Assembly: GCA_040797825.1 (NCBI GenBank)
Contig: JBFNEZ010000203.1
Location: 1 to 6,931, forward strand
Direction: 5' to 3'
Length of the DNA: 6,931 nt
DNA from: Geosporobacter sp040797825
Lineage (GTDB): Bacteria; Bacillota; Clostridia; Peptostreptococcales; Thermotaleaceae
This document shows, in pieces, positions 1-5,302 of the stretch (position 1 is its first letter; every line of letters starts with the position of its first letter). The translations under genes and the position numbers were made by a program. A model generated the notes under the pieces. That model did no database searches, was not told the origin of the DNA, and saw only the letters and a program-made list of their open reading frames with translations.

Positions 1-534
1 GGTACAGGAGGAGTCGGTGGTACAGGCGGTGCTGGTGGAGTAGGTGGCGCTGGCGGAACAGGTGGTCTTGGTGTAGGTCAAGGAGCAGGGGGATTAGGTG
101 GTGCAGGAGGTACAACTGGAACACCAGGAGCCATACCTCCAGCAACAGAGCCTCTGCCCCCAGGAAATGTAGGACCTAATCAAGACTTAGGAGGGGCTGT
201 AAATCGCGAGACAGAAGATAGAATTCGAAGAGAAGTGGAAGGCATGACAGGAGTAGAAGGTGCCGTAGTCCTAGTAAATGAAAATGCTGCTTATATTGGC
301 GTAGAAATGGAAGGCAACCGAGCTGGTGGATTGACAGAAGAAATGAGAGATCAAATTGTAGAGAGAGTTAGAAGGGTGGAGCCAACCATTACAAGAGTCC
401 AAGTATCTGCAGAAACAGGTGTAACCGATAGATTAAGAGGTTTTGGTACAGAAGTCCGTGGTGGAAGGCCCATTACAGGCTTTATGAGAGAAATTGAAGA
501 TCTTTTTAGAGCACCTATGAGAACAACGCCATAA
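1..534 (+). CDS. YhcN/YlaJ-family sporulation lipoprotein, C-terminal part (5' end outside window)
   Basis: The reading frame is open from base 1, giving 177 residues before TAA at 532, so the start and any lipoprotein signal lie upstream. Residues 3-23 are seven consecutive Gly-Gly-X tripeptides (X = V, T, A or L), followed by more Gly-rich sequence to about 43 and a Pro-rich linker (44-60). Residues 67-170 match the YhcN/YlaJ spore lipoprotein domain. They show the usual order: an R/E-rich helix, a GVEGAVVLVNENAAYIGV segment, LTEEMRDQIVERVRRVEPTI, a VQVSAET strand, and an RGGRPITGF...IEDLF tail. Family members are lipoproteins of the spore inner membrane or forespore and their biochemical role is poorly defined. 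The Gly-rich insert is unusual for the family. A GTG at 235 is not a believable start because the frame and homology extend upstream of it. The family call is firm; the role is inferred from the family. Confidence 0.85.
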   Translation, partial: GTGGVGGTGGAGGVGGAGGTGGLGVGQGAGGLGGAGGTTGTPGAIPPATEPLPPGNVGPNQDLGGAVNRETEDRIRREVEGMTGVEGAVVLVNENAAYIGVEMEGNRAGGLTEEMRDQIVERVRRVEPTITRVQVSAETGVTDRLRGFGTEVRGGRPITGFMREIEDLFRAPMRTTP

Positions 535-577
535 CAAATAAGAACCGGATGCAAAATGTCCGGTTCTTATTTGTTAT
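531..577 (+). terminator. Rho-independent terminator of the YhcN-like gene
   Basis: The 19-base arms at 531-549 and 559-577 are perfectly complementary around a 9-base loop (550-558). The core is GAACCGGA/TCCGGTTC and the distal 3' arm is T-rich (TTATTTGTTAT). The 5' arm contains the TAA stop codon (532-534), so the hairpin begins at the end of translation. The A-rich 5' arm could allow some function on the opposite strand too. Confidence 0.85.
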
Positions 578-596
578 GTAAAAGAAATGATTATGC

Positions 597-624
597 ACCA
601 CCTAATTCGTTGAAACATAATATA
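597..624 (+). promoter_or_regulatory. Candidate sigma-K-type promoter upstream of the recombinase unit
   Basis: CATAATATA at 616-624 fits the sigma-K -10 consensus CATANNNTA exactly. An AC within CACC lies at 597-598, 17 bases upstream, which fits the short -35 rule of that sigma factor. Both motifs are short and the DNA is A/T-rich, so chance occurrence is quite possible. No good sigma-A promoter was found between 578 and 747; a TATAGT at 724-729 has no -35 partner. This is an inference from pattern only. Confidence 0.25.
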
Positions 625-658
625 TACTAAGGTAGGTTTTCCCATTTTATTAGTTTGT

Positions 659-687
659 TTCACCCCACAGGGTACTAATGGAGTGAA
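659..687. repeat. Imperfect inverted repeat upstream of the recombinase unit
   Basis: TTCACCCCA (659-667) and TGGAGTGAA (679-687) pair over 8 of 9 positions around an 11-base spacer. There is no T-tract after it, so it is not a normal terminator. It could be a folded leader RNA, a regulator site, or part of a recombinase binding site. Nothing in the sequence decides between these. Confidence 0.35.
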
Positions 688-747
688 GAGTGTGGAAGGA
701 TAAATTCATAAAAAAGGCATAAATATAGTAGGTCAGGAGGTGATAGC

Positions 748-849
748 TTGGAAAAAAGAAATTATGTTATTGAGAGAAAATTCACGGACACAAAGAAATT
801 AGAAACCCTGCTTAAAGAATTAATTCAGACCAAACTCAATAGTAAATAG
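748..849 (+). CDS. Small 33-residue protein translated just upstream of the recombinase
   Basis: The ORF begins at TTG 748, with a near-perfect ribosome site AGGAGGTGAT at 735-744 (7 bases from AGGAGG to the start), and ends at TAG 847-849. The product, beginning MEKRNYVIERKFTDTKK, is basic, with a short strand-like N-terminus and an amphipathic helix (LETLLKELI) at the C-terminus. I recognise no family. The stop codon overlaps the ribosome site of the recombinase (AGGAGGG 848-854), so the two are probably co-transcribed and translationally coupled. That suggests an accessory or regulatory partner of the recombinase. It could instead be only a leader peptide that sets recombinase translation. 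The strong ribosome site is the main reason for calling it real. Confidence 0.55.
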   Translation: MEKRNYVIERKFTDTKKLETLLKELIQTKLNSK

Positions 850-860
850 GAGGGATTTTT

Positions 861-2315
861 TTGCGATGTGCAATATATGCCCGAGTTTCTACAGAAATGG
901 AAACGCAAAAAACCAGTATTGCACATCAGATAAGTTATTTCGAGAGATACTTAAAGGAAAAGGGATGGGAGCTATATAAGGTATATGAAGATGAAGAAAG
1001 CGGTACCTCTATAAAAAAGCGGGGAGGCCTTCAGCAGCTTCTGCGAGATAGTAGAGCCCATAAATTTGATATGGTTCTCACCAAAAGCATATCTCGCTTT
1101 GCCCGGAATACTTTAGAAGGGTTGACCATTGTTCGAGAGCTGGTAAATCAGAATATACGATTTGCAGCCTTAGAAGATGGTTTTGATACCTTGGAATACG
1201 ATGAATTTATGCTGACCCTGTTTCTTTCCATGGCGCAAAAAGAGTCAGAAAAGATGAGTCAGCGGATCAAATTTGGAAAGCTCTGTCGAGCACGATTGGG
1301 ATATTTTAATGGCAGTATTGTTCCCTATGGCTATAAAAGACAAAACAAAAACCAAATTGTACCAGCAGAGGATCTGTCTACCTATGTAGTGCAAAGAATA
1401 TTTAGACTGTATTTAGAAGGTTATGGGCTATACAAAATAGCAAAGGAACTAAATGCCAATCAATATCCTACTCCCAGCCAAAGAGCTCAAAAAAAAGGTG
1501 ACAGCAGCCAATGGCATCAGAGTACGATCCGAAAGATATTGACCAATCCCGTTTATGTAGGGGACATGGTACAAAATAAAAGTTTTACAAAAAACCTTTT
1601 AACAGGAATCCGAACATCTAATAGCCAAGAGAACTTTATCTCCATAGAAGGCACTCATCCTGCTATTGTCGATCGAGTAAGCTTTAATGAAGTACAAAGG
1701 CTCTTAGCGATAAAGGGAAACCGACCCCATAGCCATCAAAAAAATATGTTTTCAGGAATGCTGCTCTGTGGAGAATGCGGCAGCGCTATGCATTATAAAA
1801 AAAATAAAAAAAGATATCTATGTGGCCGTGTGAATAAACATGGGAAAGAAAGCTGTTTGGGCAGTAGTATTGGTGAAGAATCCTTGATAGCTATCCTTAA
1901 AGAGGATTTAAGAAATATTTTTTCAGAACAGCTCCAAGAACAGGCCTTTTTAGAAAAGATTGAAAAAGAAGTAGCCGTCATAGGAGAAGAGCAATCCTGG
2001 AAAAAGATAGAACACCAACTATTACAAGCGGAGAAACAGAAGAAAAAACTAATAGAACTACTCCTTTTGGACATGATAGATTCTGAAGATTATCATAGGA
2101 AAAGACAGCAGCTTCTTGGGGAAATTCAGATACTGAAGGAAAAAAAAGAAGGGATTCAGCAAAAGAAAGAGGCTGGAAAAATGCTTAAAGAAAAAAAAAC
2201 CCTAGAAATTCTTGGATTAGAAACCTTAGATAGGGAAATACTGCAAAAGCTGATAGAATCCATAAGGATTTATCACAATGATAGAATAGAAATTGGATAT
2301 AGATTTAGTCAATAA
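861..2315 (+). CDS. Large serine recombinase (resolvase/invertase family, 484 aa)
   Basis: It catalyses site-specific DNA cutting and rejoining (integration, excision or inversion) through a serine-DNA intermediate. The N-terminal resolvase domain (about 2-150) has the YARVS motif with Arg8 and nucleophile Ser10, and SISRFARN with Arg79 and Arg82. A 'Recombinase' DNA-binding domain follows at about 155-275 (GYFNGSIVPYGYK, then STIRKILTNPVYVGD). A zinc ribbon with Cys303, Cys306, Cys321 and Cys332 comes next, then a Lys/Glu-rich coiled coil at about 345-450. This is the full large-serine-recombinase layout and no disruption is seen. The start is TTG 861, chosen because AGGAGGG (848-854) sits 7 bases upstream and the reading begins directly with MRCAIYARVS. 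No integrase partner, transposition or phage gene, or clear att repeat is visible nearby. Function as a recombinase is confident; the substrate is unknown. Confidence 0.93.
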   Translation: MRCAIYARVSTEMETQKTSIAHQISYFERYLKEKGWELYKVYEDEESGTSIKKRGGLQQLLRDSRAHKFDMVLTKSISRFARNTLEGLTIVRELVNQNIRFAALEDGFDTLEYDEFMLTLFLSMAQKESEKMSQRIKFGKLCRARLGYFNGSIVPYGYKRQNKNQIVPAEDLSTYVVQRIFRLYLEGYGLYKIAKELNANQYPTPSQRAQKKGDSSQWHQSTIRKILTNPVYVGDMVQNKSFTKNLLTGIRTSNSQENFISIEGTHPAIVDRVSFNEVQRLLAIKGNRPHSHQKNMFSGMLLCGECGSAMHYKKNKKRYLCGRVNKHGKESCLGSSIGEESLIAILKEDLRNIFSEQLQEQAFLEKIEKEVAVIGEEQSWKKIEHQLLQAEKQKKKLIELLLLDMIDSEDYHRKRQQLLGEIQILKEKKEGIQQKKEAGKMLKEKKTLEILGLETLDREILQKLIESIRIYHNDRIEIGYRFSQ

Positions 2316-2324
2316 AGAAAAATA

Positions 2325-2333
2325 TGGTATAAT
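2325..2333 (+). promoter_or_regulatory. Extended -10 promoter for the cysteine-cluster gene
   Basis: TGGTATAAT at 2325-2333 is a perfect extended -10 element (TGn followed by TATAAT). The -35 region is poor (TTAGTC at 2305-2310, 17 bases upstream, inside the last codons of the recombinase), as is common for extended -10 promoters. It predicts a transcript starting near 2340, about 75 bases before the ATG of the next gene. Confidence 0.6.
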
Positions 2334-2345
2334 AGATGTTGTAGT

Positions 2346-2365
2346 GGAGGACCTGTGTGTCCTCC
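2346..2365 (+). promoter_or_regulatory. 5' leader hairpin of the cysteine-cluster gene
   Basis: GGAGGAC (2346-2352) and GTCCTCC (2359-2365) form a perfect 7-bp stem with a 6-base loop, starting about 6 bases after the predicted transcription start. The 3' arm holds CTCCT (2362-2366), complementary to AGGAG (2403-2407) in the ribosome site of the gene, so an alternative pairing is possible. It could also act as a weak terminator for recombinase read-through, but the following TGTTTGTG is a poor U-tract. Confidence 0.4.
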
Positions 2366-2414
2366 TGTTTGTGAAGCAAGGTTTTCAAAATTCCATCTGC
2401 AAAGGAGTATCTTT

Positions 2415-3155
2415 ATGAAAAAGATAAATGTTAAGACCCTTGAGAAATCAATTCATACTGCAGAAAAGAGTGGATTTTTTGAAAACCTCTATCGGATTTA
2501 TCGTACGATCCCCCAAGGAAAATGCAGCGGATGTGGTCGATGCTGTATGGAATCGGTGAATACCTACTATGTAGAATTTTTAAATATATATCAATACTTC
2601 CGTGAAAACCGTAGATTATATGAAACCTTGTTCCCTAAAATATTGAGGTATTATTTTTTAGAGCTGGTAGAGAGCCAGGATTGTCCCTTTCTTTCAAAAG
2701 AGACTATCTGCAGCATTTATAACTACCGACCATTGAATTGTCGTCTTTTTGGACATTGGACTCAAGAGGAATATGAGGAGAACTATAAAAGGGTATTGGC
2801 AGAAAATAATCAGATTTTAAAACTATATAAGAATCGATATGATTTGGCTTTGCCTACCCATGTTGTTCAGCAAAAGATAGACTTTTGTGAGGATTTTGAA
2901 ATTGGCCGCCGAATCAATCGTCCTCAGCGACAGAAAATGATTGACAGCATCTTTACCATGGAGTCGGCCTTTTTTATGCGAGGCCTCCTATCGGAGGATG
3001 CCATCGGAACAGGTTTAATCACCTGGTTTGTCCATACAGTTTTTGAAGGAGATGAGGCGGGAGATTTGCGGATTCAGGTGATGAAGGAATATCTAGTAGA
3101 AGGAAGCAGTGAAACCCTAGAGGATATTCTTCATAAAACAAAACCCGTCATATAA
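2415..3155 (+). CDS. YkgJ-family CxxCxxCC cysteine-cluster protein
   Basis: This is a 246-residue, probably cytoplasmic protein with no signal peptide or membrane segment. The family motif is clear: Cys37-x2-Cys40-x2-Cys43-Cys44 (KCSGCGRCC). Three further cysteines occur in the conserved continuation CPFLSKETIC...RPLNCRLF (Cys90, Cys99, Cys109), and a lone Cys158 follows. Such proteins are thought to bind zinc or an iron-sulfur cluster and most have no proven function. The C-terminal part (about 165-246) is helical and not recognised. The ATG at 2415 is chosen because AAAGGAG (2401-2407) is 7 bases upstream. A GTG at 2355 in the same frame would add 20 unconserved residues and would start inside the leader hairpin, so it is less likely. 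The gene has its own promoter and terminator and appears monocistronic. Confidence 0.85.
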   Translation: MKKINVKTLEKSIHTAEKSGFFENLYRIYRTIPQGKCSGCGRCCMESVNTYYVEFLNIYQYFRENRRLYETLFPKILRYYFLELVESQDCPFLSKETICSIYNYRPLNCRLFGHWTQEEYEENYKRVLAENNQILKLYKNRYDLALPTHVVQQKIDFCEDFEIGRRINRPQRQKMIDSIFTMESAFFMRGLLSEDAIGTGLITWFVHTVFEGDEAGDLRIQVMKEYLVEGSSETLEDILHKTKPVI

Positions 3156-3190
3156 ATATATACCTTCTTGATATAAGCTTTTTTATAGTG

Positions 3191-3215
3191 GCAGGCCTAT
3201 GGGCCTGCTTTTTAT
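3191..3215 (+). terminator. Rho-independent terminator of the cysteine-cluster gene
   Basis: GCAGGCC (3191-3197) pairs perfectly with GGCCTGC (3202-3208) around a 4-base loop and is followed by TTTTTAT. It lies 35 bases after the stop codon. Confidence 0.9.
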
Positions 3216-3260
3216 CTGCTACTCCCTCCACTCCATACTAACCGATTGTTTAGACCCTGT

Positions 3261-3288
3261 ATTGTTATATTTTTAAAAATAGAACAAT
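3261..3288. repeat. 28-bp AT-rich palindrome upstream of the SpoIID-amidase gene
   Basis: The half-sites 3261-3274 and 3275-3288 are complementary at 13 of 14 positions with no spacer. The ends read ATTGTT and AACAAT and the centre TTTTTAAAAA. It lies 65 bases before the preferred start codon, where a promoter or operator would be expected. It has neither a loop nor a GC-rich stem, so a terminator is unlikely. A dimeric regulator site is the natural reading, but A/T-rich palindromes also arise by chance. Confidence 0.4.
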
Positions 3289-3353
3289 AGACACAACGTG
3301 ATCCCCATTGGCAAATACGTAAAATTGAATACATGGAAGAAGGGGGTAGGAAT

Positions 3354-4790
3354 TTGGAGGTTCAATATGAAACAGTAAAAATAAGAATATATGATTATAG
3401 AACAGAACAAACTTATGAAAGACCAATGGATGAGTTAATTAAGGAAATGGTTGCAGCCCAAATGCCCATATCCTTTGAAATAGAGGCTTTAAAGGCCCAG
3501 GCCATTCTTGCGAGAACTTATATTGTCAGAAAGGCCAAAATATTTGGAGGAGAAGGATGTCCACAGCAAAGAGAGGTTGATTTTTGCAGCTGTGAAAATG
3601 CTAGAAATTGGGTGTCAAAGGAAACTTGGAAGACTATCTGGGGATGTGATTTTGAAAAAAATTGGGAAAAAATAGACAGGGTTGTTCAAGAGACAAAAAA
3701 TCAAATTGTTACCATATCCAACAAGGCTATTGATCCTAGGTACCATAGTACCTGTGGTGGTGCCACAGAAAACTCAGAACGAATAGAAAATAATAAAATT
3801 ATTTACCTGCGCAAGGTATTATGCGGTTATTGTCAAGAATCACCAGAATGGCGAGAGGTAAAACAATTGACGTTACAGGAAGTAGAAGAAAAGCTCGATG
3901 TTCGATTGAGTGCACTCTCTCCTTTAAAAGGTGCCGCCATTGAAGGGGTTATAGAGGATGTAGAGAGGGATGAACAGGGGAGAATTGTCTCCTTAAAGAT
4001 TGGAGGCAAAACCTTCACCGGTGTTGAAGTCATGGGGCTATTGGGGTTGAACTCAACGAGATTTGGCTGGAAGACGGTGGTTTTCCAGTTCGAGACCCAA
4101 GGAAAGGGGGATGGACTGGGCCTATGTCAATATGGTGCCAATCAGATGGCCATTAATGGAAAAAAGGTAGATGAAATCTTAAATTATTATTATACAGGCA
4201 TCCAAATAAAGGAATTTGAAAAACCCAGTATAAATAAACCTTTACAGGGAAAAATATTTGTAGTGGATGCTGGTCATGGCGGGGATAACCAAGAGGACGT
4301 CTGTGGGCCCACTGGACTTAGGGAAAAAGACGTAAATTTAAGTATTGGACGAAAACTAGCAGCCCTTTTACGGGAGGCAGGAGCAGAAGTCTATGAGACA
4401 AGGACGGAGGATATTTACGTGCCTCTGAGTAAAAGGGCTGAACTGGCGAATTATATACGACCAAACTTCTTTTTAAGTATACATCAAAATGACTTTGCCA
4501 ATCCGAATATCTCTGGTTCCCAAATCTATTATTATCGAGGAGATAAGGATGGAGAGGCGTTGGCGGTTGACATTCTAAAAAAACTATCTCGAAAACTGGG
4601 AACGGCTGATCGTGGTGCTAAAATCGCTGATTTTTATATTCTGAGAGAAGTTAGAATCAGTGCATTGCAAATAGAAGTTGCCTATATTACCAACCGGGAA
4701 GAAGAAGAAAAACTCAAGGATGAAGATTTTAGAAATAAAGCGGCTGACGCCATTGTGAAAGGATTGATTCAATATTACAGTTATCAATAA
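3354..4790 (+). CDS. SpoIID/LytB domain fused to N-acetylmuramoyl-L-alanine amidase (Amidase_3)
   Basis: This is a 478-residue two-domain peptidoglycan protein. Residues about 5-285 are a SpoIID/LytB domain: FEIEALKAQAILARTY (41-56), YHSTCGGATENSE (130-142), LCGYC (156-160), GKGDGLGLCQYGA (250-262) and an ILNYYYTG tail. SpoIID proteins are lytic transglycosylases of the engulfment complex. Residues about 298-478 are an Amidase_3 (CwlD/LytC type) domain with the zinc-site residues His308 (DAGHGG), Glu324 and His377 (SIHQND) and the catalytic-type Glu441 (IEVAYITN), all present. Oddities: Gln36 replaces the Glu of the family AEMP motif, Asp replaces His in GHG (residue 253), and eight cysteines lie in the first half. 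There is no signal peptide in this frame; the upstream stop at 3288 rules one out. TTG 3354 is preferred because AAGGGGGT (3340-3347) precedes it; ATG 3333 would add seven residues but lacks a ribosome site. Domain calls are firm; location and activity are inferred. Confidence 0.88.
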   Translation: MEVQYETVKIRIYDYRTEQTYERPMDELIKEMVAAQMPISFEIEALKAQAILARTYIVRKAKIFGGEGCPQQREVDFCSCENARNWVSKETWKTIWGCDFEKNWEKIDRVVQETKNQIVTISNKAIDPRYHSTCGGATENSERIENNKIIYLRKVLCGYCQESPEWREVKQLTLQEVEEKLDVRLSALSPLKGAAIEGVIEDVERDEQGRIVSLKIGGKTFTGVEVMGLLGLNSTRFGWKTVVFQFETQGKGDGLGLCQYGANQMAINGKKVDEILNYYYTGIQIKEFEKPSINKPLQGKIFVVDAGHGGDNQEDVCGPTGLREKDVNLSIGRKLAALLREAGAEVYETRTEDIYVPLSKRAELANYIRPNFFLSIHQNDFANPNISGSQIYYYRGDKDGEALAVDILKKLSRKLGTADRGAKIADFYILREVRISALQIEVAYITNREEEEKLKDEDFRNKAADAIVKGLIQYYSYQ

Positions 4791-4826
4791 AATAGAAGAA
4801 CTGCTTTGTTCTTCTATTTTATTTTT
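4786..4826 (+). terminator. Rho-independent terminator of the SpoIID-amidase gene
   Basis: The 16-base arms 4786-4801 and 4808-4823 are perfectly complementary with a 6-base loop (TGCTTT), and the 3' side runs into TATTTTT. The 5' arm includes the TAA stop codon at 4788-4790, the same arrangement as at 531-577. Confidence 0.85.
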
Positions 4827-4891
4827 GTTTTTGAACATGAGAAATTAAGAGAATATTTGATACAGATTTTAAAAGATTTTCTCTCTATTTA

Positions 4892-4920
4892 TTGACATCC
4901 ATGCCATACCATTGTATAAT
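4892..4920 (+). promoter_or_regulatory. veg promoter P1 (sigma-A type)
   Basis: TTGACA (4892-4897) and TATAAT (4915-4920) are both perfect consensus hexamers with the ideal 17-base spacer. T/A-rich DNA just upstream could act as an UP element. Confidence 0.9.
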
Positions 4921-4934
4921 ATTTGTTTAATAAT

Positions 4935-4963
4935 TTGACATATTTTGAAGAGTGTGGTATGAT
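4935..4963 (+). promoter_or_regulatory. veg promoter P2 (sigma-A type, extended -10)
   Basis: TTGACA (4935-4940) and TATGAT (4958-4963) are separated by 17 bases, with TGG directly before the -10 giving an extended -10. It lies 43 bases after P1 in the same direction, so transcription would start near 4970, just before the veg ribosome site. Confidence 0.88.
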
Positions 4964-4994
4964 AATACTGTATACTTTGAAAGAAGGTGATTAG

Positions 4995-5261
4995 GTGGCT
5001 ACTAAAAGTACATTAGCCGAGATTAAGAAGAACGTGGAACATCTTGTTGGTGAAAAGGTAAGACTGAAGGCCAATAAGGGAAGAAAGAAGGTATCGATTA
5101 AAGAAGGTATCCTTGAAACAACTTATCCTAACATCTTTGTGGTACGTATCGACGGCGGATATAATTCAGTAAGAAGGGTTTCTTACAGTTATTCAGATAT
5201 ACTTACAGAAACGGTAGAAATTACACTTTGCAACAATGAAAAGAAAGTACAGGTAAGTTAA
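4995..5261 (+). CDS. veg: Veg protein (88 aa)
   Basis: The small soluble product matches Bacillus Veg along its whole length: TLAEIKKNVEHLVGEKV, LKANKGRKK, an IKEGILETTYPNIFVV core, and the signature RVSYSYSDILTETVEI. The usual length is about 86 residues. In Bacillus subtilis, Veg is an abundant protein linked to biofilm gene expression (antagonism of SinR) and to spore outgrowth; its biochemical action is not settled. The GTG start at 4995 is preceded by GAAGGTGA (4983-4990). Two near-consensus promoters and a strong terminator make it a short, highly expressed single-gene transcript, as in Bacillus. The last residues (NNEKKVQVS) are variable in the family. Identification is confident. Confidence 0.95.
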   Translation: MATKSTLAEIKKNVEHLVGEKVRLKANKGRKKVSIKEGILETTYPNIFVVRIDGGYNSVRRVSYSYSDILTETVEITLCNNEKKVQVS

Positions 5262-5263
5262 TC

Positions 5264-5302
5264 ACAAAACCATCTATCTTGAGATAGATGGTTTTGTATT
5301 TT
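5264..5302 (+). terminator. Rho-independent terminator of veg
   Basis: The 15-base arms 5264-5278 and 5283-5297 are perfectly complementary with loop TTGA. The 3' arm ends GGTTTTGT and is followed by ATTTT. It begins three bases after the veg stop codon. The remaining DNA to 5403 is A/T-rich with no convincing promoter. Confidence 0.88.

Noticed and set aside
1793..2074. A - strand open frame rich in Ser, Phe and Cys opposite the recombinase.
   Set aside because: Its composition is simply the reverse complement of the Lys/Glu-rich coiled coil; there is no independent support.
2355..2414. GTG at 2355 as the start of the cysteine-cluster protein.
   Set aside because: It sits in a hairpin loop with only 3 bases to a GGAGGA sequence, and the added 20 residues do not look like part of the family; ATG 2415 has a proper ribosome site.
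3333..3353. ATG at 3333 as the start of the SpoIID-amidase protein.
   Set aside because: There is no ribosome site before it, and the AAGGGGGT that would be inside the coding sequence is correctly spaced for TTG 3354. The difference is only seven residues, so it remains possible.
4584..4838. A - strand open frame running out of the SpoIID-amidase terminator.
   Set aside because: It overlaps the conserved amidase C-terminus and the hairpin, and has no family resemblance.
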